A DNA stretch of 58,271 nt, taken from assembly GCA_023411715.1 (NCBI GenBank), contig JAEYOM010000129.1, positions 1 through 58,271 of the forward strand, read 5' to 3'. The notes beneath the pieces are model-generated. The model made no database searches and was not told the DNA's origin. It worked only from the letters and a program-made list of their open reading frames with translations. Both the position numbers and the translations under genes were made by a program. This document shows, in pieces, positions 50,154 through 58,271 of this stretch; the first letter of the stretch is position 1, and each line of letters begins with the position of its first letter. This DNA comes from Bacillota bacterium (lineage in GTDB: Bacteria > Bacillota > Clostridia > Acetivibrionales > DTU013).

Positions 50154-53100
50154 ATGTCGGAACCTGCAATGAACAAAAGCTTTATCGAGACCTTTCCCGC
50201 GCTGGAACTCGATGAACACGTGATGGATTTTTTCAGGGAGGTCAGGATAGAACGCCTTGGTGTTTTTAAAAAGACAGGCAAATTCGTTGTTAAAGCCACT
50301 GCAGACAGGCTTATACCTGCTTCGATTATCGAACAGGTCGAGTCGGCGCTGTCAGCGGCTTTTTCGATGTCTGTCGAGATCAGGCTGAGGTTTGATATGG
50401 ATATTTCCCTGTGTGAAGCTATAAATGAATACTGGGACAGTATAGTTTCGACCGTCAACGGCGCTGTTGCACTGAGCCGCGGCATATTGAACGGCTGCAG
50501 CTGCGAACTCGAGGATGATCTGCTGAGCGTCAGGCTGTCGAGCGGAGGCAGTGAAATACTTAAATCACAGGGCTGCGACAGGATTATCGCAGATACTGTG
50601 GAGAAATCATTCGGCAGTATGATCAAAGTAGCTTTTTTCGACCGTGAATTGGATCAGGACTTCCGTGAAAAATACGAGGAATTTAAGGAAAATGAAGAGA
50701 GCCGGATACATAGTCTGCAGCTTGAGGAGGAAAAAGCTCAGGCTTCCGGGGATAAGAAAAGGAGCCGGAAGAAGCAAACTGACGAGAGCGATTCCAGGGT
50801 GCTTGAAGTCATCCTGGGTAAAAATTTCGGCGACAGCCTGATGAGTATGAACGAAGTCACGCAGGACTCCGGCAGGGTGGCGATCGAAGGAGACATCTCG
50901 AATGTGGAGTTCAGGGAGATCCGCGGGAACCGTTACATCTGTACGTTCGATATCACGGATTACTCTAATTCGATCACGATAAAGCTTTTTATACAGAAGG
51001 ATGATTATGACCTGCGCGCAGAGCAGATAAAAGAAGGCCTTCATTTCAAGGTGCGCGGCGAAGCGCAGTTCGACAAATTCTCGAAGGAACTGTCGATCAT
51101 GGCGACGGACATCATCGAGATGGAAAAGCAGGTCAAGATGGACAATGCCGAAGTCAAAAGGGTCGAACTGCACCTGCACACGCAGATGAGCGCCATGGAT
51201 GCTGTAACTACTGCGGAGAAGCTCGTCGAGAGGGCCGCAAAGTGGGGGCACAAGGCTGTCGCCATCACTGACCACGGTGTGGTGCAGGCATACCCGGAAG
51301 CATATAGCGCGGGCAAAAAGAACAAGATCAAGATAATATATGGTGTGGAGTGTTATCTTCTCGATAACGAACCTCCCGTGGTTTACAGGAGCTCGGATCA
51401 GAGTAAGGGCTATTCGCTTGACGGAGGCTTTGTCGTATTCGATATCGAGACTACCGGCCTGTATTCGGAAAGGGACAGAATCACTGAAATAGGCGCGGTC
51501 AGGATCTTCGAGGGCAGGATACAGGACAGATTCAGCACTTTCGTGGATCCGGGCATACCCATTCCCGAGTTCATAACAAGGCTGACAGGCATAAATGACA
51601 GTATGGTGGCAGGTGCGCCGTCACAGGAGCAGGCGTTCGACAGTTTTATGGAGTTTGTCGGAGATCTGCCCGTAGTAGCGCATAATGCCTCGTTTGACAC
51701 GGGCTTTATGAAGCACATCGCGCGAACCAGCGGGAAGAGCTTCAACAATACTATAATAGATACGCTGCAACTCAGCAGGAACCTGTTTCCTAAGCTCGCC
51801 AAGCATAAGCTGGATGTTGTCGCGAAGCATCTGGGCGTGAAGCTCGAAAATCACCACAGGGCGGTTGACGATGCCGCAGCCACTGCCGAGATATTCGTAA
51901 AATGCCTGGAATTGCTGAAGGAGAAGGATGTAAGGACTATTGACGATATAGACGGAGCTTTTTCAGGACGCTTCGACTATAAGAATGCGGACTCCTACCA
52001 TACGATACTGCTCGTAAAAAACGCGACAGGGCTAAAAAACCTGTACAAAATAGTATCCGAGTCGCACCTCAACTATTTTTACAAAAAGCCGAGAGTGCCG
52101 AAGAGCCTGCTGATGAAATACAGGGAAGGCATTATCGTAGGGAGCGCCTGCGAAGCGGGAGAGCTGTTCAGGTCGATGGTGAACGGAAAAGGCCCGGAAG
52201 AAATAGAGAAGATAGCAAGGTTCTATGATTACCTCGAGATACAGCCTCTCGGCAACAACGAGTTCCTCGTATTGACGGGAAAGGTCGACGGGGAGGAAGG
52301 CCTTAAAAAGCTGAACAACCAGATAGTACAGCTCGGCGAGAAGCTCGGCAAGCCTGTTGTCGCGACCTGCGACGTGCATTTTATGGATCCAAGGGATGAA
52401 GCTTTCAGGAGGATACTGATGTTCGGTCAGGGCTATACGGACGCCGACAGGCAGGCTCCGCTCTATTTCAGGACGACGGAGGAGATGCTTGCCGAATTCA
52501 CTTACCTGGGTGATAAAAAGGCCTACGAGGTCGTCGTTGAGAATACCAACAAGATAGCCGACATGATAGAGGAGGTCACACCGATACCTCTGGGGACATA
52601 TCCTCCGAACATCGAAGGCGCGGAAGAGGAAATACAAACACTTGCATATAAAAAGGCGCATGAGCTTTACGGCGATCCGCTGCCGGAAATAGTTGCCAAC
52701 AGGCTCGACAAGGAGCTGACTTCAATTATAAAGCACGGCTTTGCAGTTATGTATGATATTGCGCAGAAGCTTGTGGCAAAGTCCAATTCAGACGGATATA
52801 TAGTAGGGTCCAGGGGTTCGGTAGGCTCGTCGTTTACGGCTACGATGACCGGCATCACGGAAGTCAATCCGATGCCACCGCATTATCTTTGCAAAAAATG
52901 CAAGTATTCCGAATTCATAACGGACGGCTCAATAGGCTCCGGCTTCGACCTTCCCCCGAAAAACTGCCCGAACTGCGGCGAGCCTCTGAAGGGGGACGGG
53001 CACGACATACCGTTCGAAACGTTCCTGGGCTTCGACGGTGACAAAGCCCCCGATATCGACCTCAATTTCTCGGGAGAATACCAGTCGCAGGCTCACAAGT

Positions 53101-54479
53101 ACACCGAAGTGCTGTTCGGGAAGGGAAATGTCTTCCGCGCCGGTACGATTGCATCCGTTGCGGATAAGACTGCTTACGGCTTCGTCAAAAAGTATGTGGA
53201 CGAAAAGGGCATGGCAGTTACTAATGCCGAGATAAACCGCCTTGTCCGGGGCTGCACGGGTATAAAGAGAACGACAGGCCAGCATCCGGGAGGCATAATA
53301 GTAATACCGAAGGAATACGACGTACATGATTTTACGCCGATACAGAGGCCTGCGGACGACACCCAATCGGACATAATCACGACGCATTTCGATTTCCATT
53401 CGCTGCATGATACGATATTGAAGCTCGATATACTGGGCCATGACGACCCGACGATGATAAGGATGCTCACTGACATAACGGGTATCAGCATATATGACGT
53501 GCCCGTGCATGACGACAAGGTCATGGAGTTATTCCTGTCCACGGAACCTTTGGGAGTCAAACCGGAGGATATCAACAGCGAAACCGGCACCATTGCGCTT
53601 CCCGAGTTCGGCACTAAATTTGTCCGCCAGATGCTGGTTGACACAAAACCGAAGACGTTTTCCGACCTTCTGCAGATAAGCGGACTTTCGCATGGTACCA
53701 ACGTTTGGCTCAACAACGCGCAGGATCTCATAAAGGAAGGCGTTTGTACGATCTCGGACGTAATAGGTACCAGGGACGGTATCATGACTTACCTATTGTA
53801 CAGAAACCTTCCTCCCAAGAGCTCATTCAAGATAATGGAGGACGTCAGGAAGGGCAAAGGCCTGAAGCCAGAGTATGAAGAAGAGATGAAGGCACATGAT
53901 GTGCCGGACTGGTATATCGAGTCGTGCAAAAAGATCAAATACATGTTCCCGAAAGCCCATGCCGCAGCATACGTCCTGACAGCCATAAGGATCGGCTGGT
54001 TCAAGGTCTATCAGCCGCTCGCCTTCTATGTCACCTACTTTACGGTAAGGGCCGACGAATTCGACGCCGAGCTCATGACGCACGGAAAGGAAAAGGTACG
54101 CAGCAAGATAGCTGAACTTGAAAGACAGGGCAATTCGATATCCGCCAAGGACAAGAACGTCCTGACTATTTTGGAAGTCGCAAACGAGATGTATTCGAGA
54201 GGGTTCCGTTTCCTGCCGATCGATCTTTACAAGTCGGACGCGACGAAGTTCCTGATAGAAGACAACGCGATACGCCCGCCGCTCAATTCGCTTCAAGGCC
54301 TGGGTACTGCCGCAGCAGGCTCCATTGTCGAGGCGCGTGCAGGGGGCGAATTTATTTCCATAGAGGATCTCAGGATGCGTTCAAAGGCTAGCAAAACGGT
54401 TATCGAGATACTGCAGCAGAACGGATGCCTCGACGGTATCCCCGAAAGCAGCCAGATGAGCCTGTTTGGCATGATGTAG
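50154..54479 (+). CDS. polC: DNA polymerase III subunit alpha, PolC type
   Basis: The 1441-residue replicative polymerase has an N-terminal domain, an OB-fold (about 210-320), and a PHP domain split by a DnaQ-like exonuclease. PHP marks are VELHLHTQMSAMDAVTTAEK and TDHGV. The exonuclease shows FDIETTGLYSERDRITEIGA, HNASFD and HHRAVDDAAA. A zinc knuckle follows (CKKCKYSE..CPNCGEPL), then the palm (PDIDLNFSGEYQ) and a TGQHPGGIIVIP segment. PolC does bulk leading and lagging synthesis. Start ATG 50154 follows AGAGGGGAA. About 250 bases separate it from rimP. Confidence 0.97.
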   Translation: MSEPAMNKSFIETFPALELDEHVMDFFREVRIERLGVFKKTGKFVVKATADRLIPASIIEQVESALSAAFSMSVEIRLRFDMDISLCEAINEYWDSIVSTVNGAVALSRGILNGCSCELEDDLLSVRLSSGGSEILKSQGCDRIIADTVEKSFGSMIKVAFFDRELDQDFREKYEEFKENEESRIHSLQLEEEKAQASGDKKRSRKKQTDESDSRVLEVILGKNFGDSLMSMNEVTQDSGRVAIEGDISNVEFREIRGNRYICTFDITDYSNSITIKLFIQKDDYDLRAEQIKEGLHFKVRGEAQFDKFSKELSIMATDIIEMEKQVKMDNAEVKRVELHLHTQMSAMDAVTTAEKLVERAAKWGHKAVAITDHGVVQAYPEAYSAGKKNKIKIIYGVECYLLDNEPPVVYRSSDQSKGYSLDGGFVVFDIETTGLYSERDRITEIGAVRIFEGRIQDRFSTFVDPGIPIPEFITRLTGINDSMVAGAPSQEQAFDSFMEFVGDLPVVAHNASFDTGFMKHIARTSGKSFNNTIIDTLQLSRNLFPKLAKHKLDVVAKHLGVKLENHHRAVDDAAATAEIFVKCLELLKEKDVRTIDDIDGAFSGRFDYKNADSYHTILLVKNATGLKNLYKIVSESHLNYFYKKPRVPKSLLMKYREGIIVGSACEAGELFRSMVNGKGPEEIEKIARFYDYLEIQPLGNNEFLVLTGKVDGEEGLKKLNNQIVQLGEKLGKPVVATCDVHFMDPRDEAFRRILMFGQGYTDADRQAPLYFRTTEEMLAEFTYLGDKKAYEVVVENTNKIADMIEEVTPIPLGTYPPNIEGAEEEIQTLAYKKAHELYGDPLPEIVANRLDKELTSIIKHGFAVMYDIAQKLVAKSNSDGYIVGSRGSVGSSFTATMTGITEVNPMPPHYLCKKCKYSEFITDGSIGSGFDLPPKNCPNCGEPLKGDGHDIPFETFLGFDGDKAPDIDLNFSGEYQSQAHKYTEVLFGKGNVFRAGTIASVADKTAYGFVKKYVDEKGMAVTNAEINRLVRGCTGIKRTTGQHPGGIIVIPKEYDVHDFTPIQRPADDTQSDIITTHFDFHSLHDTILKLDILGHDDPTMIRMLTDITGISIYDVPVHDDKVMELFLSTEPLGVKPEDINSETGTIALPEFGTKFVRQMLVDTKPKTFSDLLQISGLSHGTNVWLNNAQDLIKEGVCTISDVIGTRDGIMTYLLYRNLPPKSSFKIMEDVRKGKGLKPEYEEEMKAHDVPDWYIESCKKIKYMFPKAHAAAYVLTAIRIGWFKVYQPLAFYVTYFTVRADEFDAELMTHGKEKVRSKIAELERQGNSISAKDKNVLTILEVANEMYSRGFRFLPIDLYKSDATKFLIEDNAIRPPLNSLQGLGTAAAGSIVEARAGGEFISIEDLRMRSKASKTVIEILQQNGCLDGIPESSQMSLFGMM

Positions 54480-54572
54480 GTAAAATGGGGCGTGCTTCCT
54501 GAAAGCGGGCGGACGTTATTACACGGCGGTTTGGTACAGTTGCCTTATAATAATATTTTCGTAAATAAATGA

Positions 54573-54601
54573 TTGATAAATGTAGATAATAATGTTATAA
54601 T
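54573..54601 (+). promoter_or_regulatory. sigma-A promoter of the rimP-nusA-infB operon
   Basis: TTGATA (54573-54578), 17 bases, TATAAT (54596-54601) with TG one base before. Transcription should start near 54608. Confidence 0.82.
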
Positions 54602-54633
54602 ACTTTTTGGACTTAAGCATATGGTTTAACTGT

Positions 54634-54666
54634 CAAAGAGTGGGTCGACCCCACTCTTTGTCTTTA
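54634..54666 (+). terminator. leader hairpin (attenuator-like) before rimP
   Basis: CAAAGAGTGGG (54634-54644), loop TCGAC and CCCACTCTTTG (54650-54660) form a perfect 11-bp stem, followed by TCTTT. It lies about 26 bases after the predicted start, inside the operon leader, so it would act as an attenuator, not as the end of polC. Confidence 0.65.
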
Positions 54667-54729
54667 CATGAGAGCATTGCCGGTCTCGCCGCAAACTCGT
54701 GGACTGTATGAAAGGAATGAATTCTTGGT

Positions 54730-55191
54730 ATGGCAAAGAAAAAAGTTGAGGAAATAGCAGCCGAAATGGTGCAGCCGATTGTGGATGCGCTGGCATTTGA
54801 ACTTGTGGACGTTGAATTCCTCAAGGAAGGCGCCAACTGGTATCTCAGGGTCTTCATAGACAAACCCGGAGGGATCGCGATAGACGACTGCCAGGCGGTA
54901 AGCGAACAGTTGAGCGACAAGCTTGACGAGACGGATCCGATTAAACAGAGCTATATACTGGAGGTTTCGTCGCCGGGAGAGAGGCCTTTGAAAAAGGACC
55001 GGGATTTTGAACGGTTCAAGGGAGAGATGGTTGAAGTAAAGCTTTACCAGCCGCTGAACGGCAAAAAAATATTTGAAGGCGAATTGTTGGGACTCACAGG
55101 TGATATATTTGAAATTAAAACGGACGAGGGCGCTGTCATGGGCTTTGACAGAAAGGATGCCGCAATGGTGAGGCGGATCGTCCGGTTCTGA
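54730..55191 (+). CDS. rimP: ribosome maturation factor RimP
   Basis: The 153-residue protein has the N-terminal ferredoxin-like RimP fold (VQPIVDALAFELVDVEFLKE, RVFIDKPGGIAIDDC, YILEVSSPGERPL) and the C-terminal SH3-like barrel. It assists 30S assembly. The start ATG 54730 has AAAGGA upstream at a long gap, so the exact start is not certain. It is the first gene of the rimP-nusA-rnpM-ylxQ-infB operon. Confidence 0.94.
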   Translation: MAKKKVEEIAAEMVQPIVDALAFELVDVEFLKEGANWYLRVFIDKPGGIAIDDCQAVSEQLSDKLDETDPIKQSYILEVSSPGERPLKKDRDFERFKGEMVEVKLYQPLNGKKIFEGELLGLTGDIFEIKTDEGAVMGFDRKDAAMVRRIVRF

Positions 55192-55264
55192 TAGCATGCA
55201 TACGGCGGTATGCTGCGGCAAATGAAGTTATTCCGTGTAACGAAGCATTACAGGAGGTAAAAGT

Positions 55265-56512
55265 ATGAGTGCAGAATTGATACAGGCATTGGACCAGCTT
55301 GAAAAGGAAAAAGGAATCGACAAGAACGTTTTGATCGAAGCTATTGAAGCTGCCCTTATTTCGGCTTACAAAAGGAATTTCGGTTCCACTCAGAATGTGA
55401 AGATCAATATTGACCAGGAAACCGGAGATGTAAGGGTGTTTGCACTCAGAAAAGTCACTTCGGAGCCTGACAGTGAAAACGGCGATATTTCGCTGGAGGA
55501 AGCAAGGAGACTGAACAGTAAATATGAGGAAGACGATATCGCTGAAATAGAAGTGACGCCGAGAAAATTCGGAAGAATCGCCGCGCAGACTGCAAAGCAG
55601 GTCGTTATGCAGAGGATCCGCGAGGCTGAACGAGGGATCATATTCGACGAGTTTTACAACAAGGAAGGCGACATAGTCACCGGGATCATTCAAAGAAGCG
55701 AAAGAAAGAATGTCATTATAGACCTGGGCAAGACGGAAGCCGTCATGGCTCCCTCGGAGCAGACCATAAACGAGGAATACAGGTTCAACGACAGGATCAA
55801 GACATATATTGTCGAAGTAAAAAAGACCACAAAGGGACCTCAGATTATGGTGTCCAGAACCCATCCGGGCCTTGTCAAAAGGCTTTTTGAGCTTGAGGTG
55901 CCGGAGATTCACGACGGTACTGTCGAGATAAAGAGCATCTCGAGGGAGGCCGGTTCCAGGACCAAGATTGCCGTATTTTCCAGGGATCCCAACGTGGATC
56001 CGGTAGGTGCGTGCGTCGGACAGAAGGGTATAAGAGTACAGGCGATAGTTGACGAGCTGAGAGGCGAAAAGATCGATATAATCAAATGGAGCAGCAGCCC
56101 CGAAGAATATATTTCGAGCAGCCTTAGCCCCGCGAAGGTCGTCAGGGTGGACATCGGCGAGGACGAGAGATCGGCAAGGGTCATCGTACCTGATTTCCAG
56201 CTGTCTCTGGCCATAGGCAAGGAAGGGCAGAACGCCAGGCTTGCAGCCAAATTAACGGGCTGGAAGATCGATATAAAGAGCGAATCTCAGCTCAGGGCCG
56301 CCATTGAACAGCAGATGTTCAATATGGACAGCAATTATAGCGAAGAAGACGATTATGAATATGAAGGCGGCGAACAGGAAGAGGAAACCGACGATACCGC
56401 CGGATATGAGCAGGAGCCGCAGGAGGATCAGGATGATTTTGCCGGCGATGATAATGATTTCGCAGATGGCGGGAATGATCCGGAAGACGGCAAACCTGAG
56501 GAACAGGAATAG
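55265..56512 (+). CDS. nusA: transcription termination/antitermination factor NusA
   Basis: The 415-residue protein has the NusA N-terminal RNA-polymerase domain (residues 1-125, GIDKNVLIEAIEAALISAYK), S1 (about 130-200), and two KH domains (VGACVGQKGIRVQAIVDELR, LAIGKEGQNARLAAKLTGW). The C-terminus is an acidic tail of about 65 residues rich in Glu and Asp (EEDDYEYEGGEQEEETDD). It lacks the extra acidic-repeat domains of E. coli NusA, as in Firmicutes. AGGAGG precedes ATG 55265. Confidence 0.97.
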   Translation: MSAELIQALDQLEKEKGIDKNVLIEAIEAALISAYKRNFGSTQNVKINIDQETGDVRVFALRKVTSEPDSENGDISLEEARRLNSKYEEDDIAEIEVTPRKFGRIAAQTAKQVVMQRIREAERGIIFDEFYNKEGDIVTGIIQRSERKNVIIDLGKTEAVMAPSEQTINEEYRFNDRIKTYIVEVKKTTKGPQIMVSRTHPGLVKRLFELEVPEIHDGTVEIKSISREAGSRTKIAVFSRDPNVDPVGACVGQKGIRVQAIVDELRGEKIDIIKWSSSPEEYISSSLSPAKVVRVDIGEDERSARVIVPDFQLSLAIGKEGQNARLAAKLTGWKIDIKSESQLRAAIEQQMFNMDSNYSEEDDYEYEGGEQEEETDDTAGYEQEPQEDQDDFAGDDNDFADGGNDPEDGKPEEQE

Positions 56513-56524
56513 AGGTGAGCTTTA

Positions 56525-56797
56525 TTGAAGCAGAAGAAGATGCCTTTACGAATGTGCCTGGGATGTCAGGAGATGAAACCGAAAAAGGAACTGATCAGGA
56601 TAGTCAGGGACAAGGAAGGCAGCACAAGCGTTGATTTTACCGGCAAGAAAGCCGGGAGGGGCGCATATATCTGCAAAAACGCGGATTGCTTCGAAAAGGC
56701 TAAAAAAGGCAAAAGGCTTGAAAAGGCATTTGAAGCCAAGATAGATGATACTGTTTACGATACGCTGAAAATGCAACTGGAGGGAAATGATGGCTGA
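56525..56797 (+). CDS. rnpM: YlxR family protein RnpM
   Basis: The 90-residue basic protein has RMCLGCQEMKPKKELIRIVR, a CxxC pair, and KKAGRGAYICKNADCFEKAK, the marks of the YlxR family. A Bacillus homologue was described as a modulator of RNase P. Start TTG 56525, with GAGGTGAGC in front. It overlaps the next gene by 11 bases. Confidence 0.9.
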   Translation: MKQKKMPLRMCLGCQEMKPKKELIRIVRDKEGSTSVDFTGKKAGRGAYICKNADCFEKAKKGKRLEKAFEAKIDDTVYDTLKMQLEGNDG

Positions 56798-57116
56798 AAG
56801 GATTTACTCCTTTCTGGGTCTTGCGATGAAGGCGGGCAGGGTTGTATCCGGAGAGGAAACCTGCGAGAGGGCTCTTAAGACCGGGAAGGTATCCCTGGTT
56901 ATCGTGTCGGATGATGCCTCGGACAATACCAAGAAGAGGTTCAGGGATATGTGCGGTTACAGGGACGTGGAAATAAGGTTTTTCGGAGTTAAGGAGATGC
57001 TCGGGAAATTTACCGGCAAGGCAGTACGTTCCGTGGTCGCCATAACAGAAAGGGGTTTTGCAGCGCATCTTATGGAAATGATTGATAACCGTGGTACAGA
57101 ACATGGGGGTGTATAG
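56787..57116 (+). CDS. ylxQ: L7Ae-family ribosomal-like protein YlxQ
   Basis: The 109-residue protein has the L7Ae/L30e/S12e fold: IYSFLGLAMKAGRVVSGEET then KVSLVIVSDDASDNTKKRF. Known YlxQ binds kink-turn RNA and lies between ylxR and infB in many Gram-positives. The start is ATG 56787 or ATG 56790; GGAGG lies in front of both. Confidence 0.9.
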   Translation: MMAERIYSFLGLAMKAGRVVSGEETCERALKTGKVSLVIVSDDASDNTKKRFRDMCGYRDVEIRFFGVKEMLGKFTGKAVRSVVAITERGFAAHLMEMIDNRGTEHGGV

Positions 57117-57118
57117 AT

Positions 57119-58271
57119 TTGGAAAAGGTTAGAGTATATGAACTGGCAAAGGAATTGAATACAACAAGCAAAAGGCTGATGGAAAAGCTTGCGGAAATCA
57201 ACGTCGTTGTAAAAAATCATATGAGCCTTCTTGAAGATAACGAACTGGATGCACTTTACAAGCATATCGGTATCATCAAGCATGCCGAAAAAAAGGACGA
57301 TGGCGATGAAAAGAAAGCTGTACCCCAGGCGCCTGTGCCGCCGAAGCCTGAAGTAAAAAAGGATGTCAGGAATGCACCCCGCATAATCAGGACGACCGAA
57401 GTCATTATAAACAGCAGGAACGACGGAAGGGATAACGGAAGAAACGATTATCAGAAGGGCGACGTCAGGGGCGGCAGAAATGACAGGAATGACAGGAACG
57501 ACAGGAACGACAGGAACGACAGAAGGAATGAATATATAAGATCATCCGATGCAAACTCCGGTCTGCTTGCCGGATTCGTGAGGAAGGGCAAAAACGATTA
57601 CACGAATATGCCGGTACAACCGCCTAGAAAGGCGCAGGACACTACTGTGCGTGATGCGCAGGCTCCTGCTGCAAAGGATACGAACCAGGCAGCTGCAGGA
57701 CTCGGCAAACCGCAGGCATCTATCGATCAGAAAGCGGCAGCAGTAGATACCGTGCCTGTCAACAAGGACGAAAAGCAGAAAGTTCAGGATCAAGCGCTAA
57801 AATCGACCACAGCGGTTGATATGGAAAGGGGCGGGCCGGAACCGTCCGTGCAGCTCGAAAAGGAAGCTCATAAAGATATCAAAGCGCAGGATAATAAAGC
57901 GGTAGAGGAAAAACCTGCCGATACTGCGGCACAGGCTGTCAAACTGCAGGATGAAAGCGTTAAGACCATTTCGCAGACAGGAACTGTAATACAGGAAGAA
58001 AAGACGCAAAATACCGATAATCAGGACGTCAAACCGTCTTATCAGGGTGACAGGCCGTCATATCAAGGCAGCAGGCCGCAGGGCGACAGACCGTCGTATC
58101 AGGGCAGGCCGCAAGGCGACAGGCCGTCGTATCAAGGCAGCAGGCCGCAAGGCGACAGGCCGCCGTATCAAGGCAGCAGGCCGCAGGGTGACAGGCCGCC
58201 GTATCAGGGCAGCAGGCCGCAGGGCGACAGGCCGCCGTATCAGGGTAGCAGGCCGCAGGGCGACAGGCCGC
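57119..58271 (+). CDS. infB: translation initiation factor IF-2, N-terminal part (cut by the window edge)
   Basis: The frame opens at TTG 57119 (GGGGGTG upstream), two bases after ylxQ, and runs off the window after 384 codons with no GTPase domain yet. It starts with the IF2-N domain (EKVRVYELAKELNTTSKRLM, EKLAEINVVVKNHMS). A long disordered linker follows: an Arg/Asn/Asp run (NDR repeats) at about 57472-57530, then a charged Ala/Lys region. From about 58040 tandem 12-residue units of the kind GSRPQGDRPPYQ appear. Identity rests on the IF2-N domain and the nusA-ylxR-ylxQ context; the G-domain lies beyond the window. Confidence 0.93.
   Translation, partial: MEKVRVYELAKELNTTSKRLMEKLAEINVVVKNHMSLLEDNELDALYKHIGIIKHAEKKDDGDEKKAVPQAPVPPKPEVKKDVRNAPRIIRTTEVIINSRNDGRDNGRNDYQKGDVRGGRNDRNDRNDRNDRNDRRNEYIRSSDANSGLLAGFVRKGKNDYTNMPVQPPRKAQDTTVRDAQAPAAKDTNQAAAGLGKPQASIDQKAAAVDTVPVNKDEKQKVQDQALKSTTAVDMERGGPEPSVQLEKEAHKDIKAQDNKAVEEKPADTAAQAVKLQDESVKTISQTGTVIQEEKTQNTDNQDVKPSYQGDRPSYQGSRPQGDRPSYQGRPQGDRPSYQGSRPQGDRPPYQGSRPQGDRPPYQGSRPQGDRPPYQGSRPQGDRP
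58046..58271 (+). repeat. 36-bp tandem repeats in the infB linker
   Basis: Units encoding GDRP(P/S)YQGSRPQ repeat about six times, with a few nine-residue variants, up to the window edge. The last four are nearly identical in DNA, which suggests recent expansion or a slippage-prone tract. Confidence 0.9.

Overview
The window looks like the chromosome of an endospore-forming, probably motile member of the Clostridia. It carries spoIVA and sigK, both replicative polymerases (dnaE and polC), a compact chemotaxis set, strong GGAGG ribosome sites, many GTG/TTG starts and sigma-A promoters with 17-base spacers. The genus cannot be fixed from sequence alone; a Clostridium cluster III-like organism is a guess. 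Base composition appears moderate (mid-40s % GC by eye), except for a visibly AT-rich block at about 17.9-23.7 kb.

Layout. 0-7.8 kb: lipid kinase, spoIVA, a minus-strand toxin-antitoxin pair with a broken toxin frame, phosphoglucomutase, an unknown Cys-rich protein, and an HD-GYP protein. 7.9-12.6 kb: dnaE, a small protein that matches TRAP (mtrB), a DUF2007-like protein, and a thioesterase. 12.8-17.9 kb: pgsA, a DUF5685-like protein, a J-domain protein, a membrane protein, and mutS2. 18.0-25.95 kb: an operon with overlapping genes, encoding a single-module NRPS (C-A-T-reductase, predicted to load threonine), a six-TM sensor kinase and a REC/HD-GYP response regulator. This is the most unusual locus in the window. 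26.1-32.9 kb: cheY, cheW, mcp, cheR, cheA, cheB. 33-41 kb: typA, mltG, trmR, trhP, a PBP2-type transpeptidase, and sigK on the minus strand. 41.4-54.5 kb: a conserved run rpsB-tsf-pyrH-frr-(PASTA-like ORF)-uppS-cdsA-dxr-rseP-ispG-polC. 54.6-58.3 kb: rimP-nusA-rnpM-ylxQ-infB, with infB cut by the window edge.

How the genes work together. The right half couples translation (S2, EF-Ts, RRF, RimP, NusA, IF-2) with isoprenoid and envelope supply (Dxr, IspG, UppS, CdsA), as in many Firmicutes. mltG-trmR-trhP resembles the B. subtilis yrrLMNO order, which supports tRNA wobble-uridine hydroxylation and methylation functions. The NRPS operon may make a small acyl-threonine aldehyde or alcohol that the co-encoded kinase senses, with output through c-di-GMP turnover next to the chemotaxis genes. 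That last step is hypothesis.

Between genes there are three kinds of small repeat: GGGGACA/TGTCCCC stem-loops (three loci), clusters of short palindromes with two- or three-base loops (two loci), and one ~190-bp element with 16-bp terminal inverted repeats. No rRNA, tRNA, CRISPR array or insertion-sequence transposase was seen. No gene-free stretch exceeds 300 bases.
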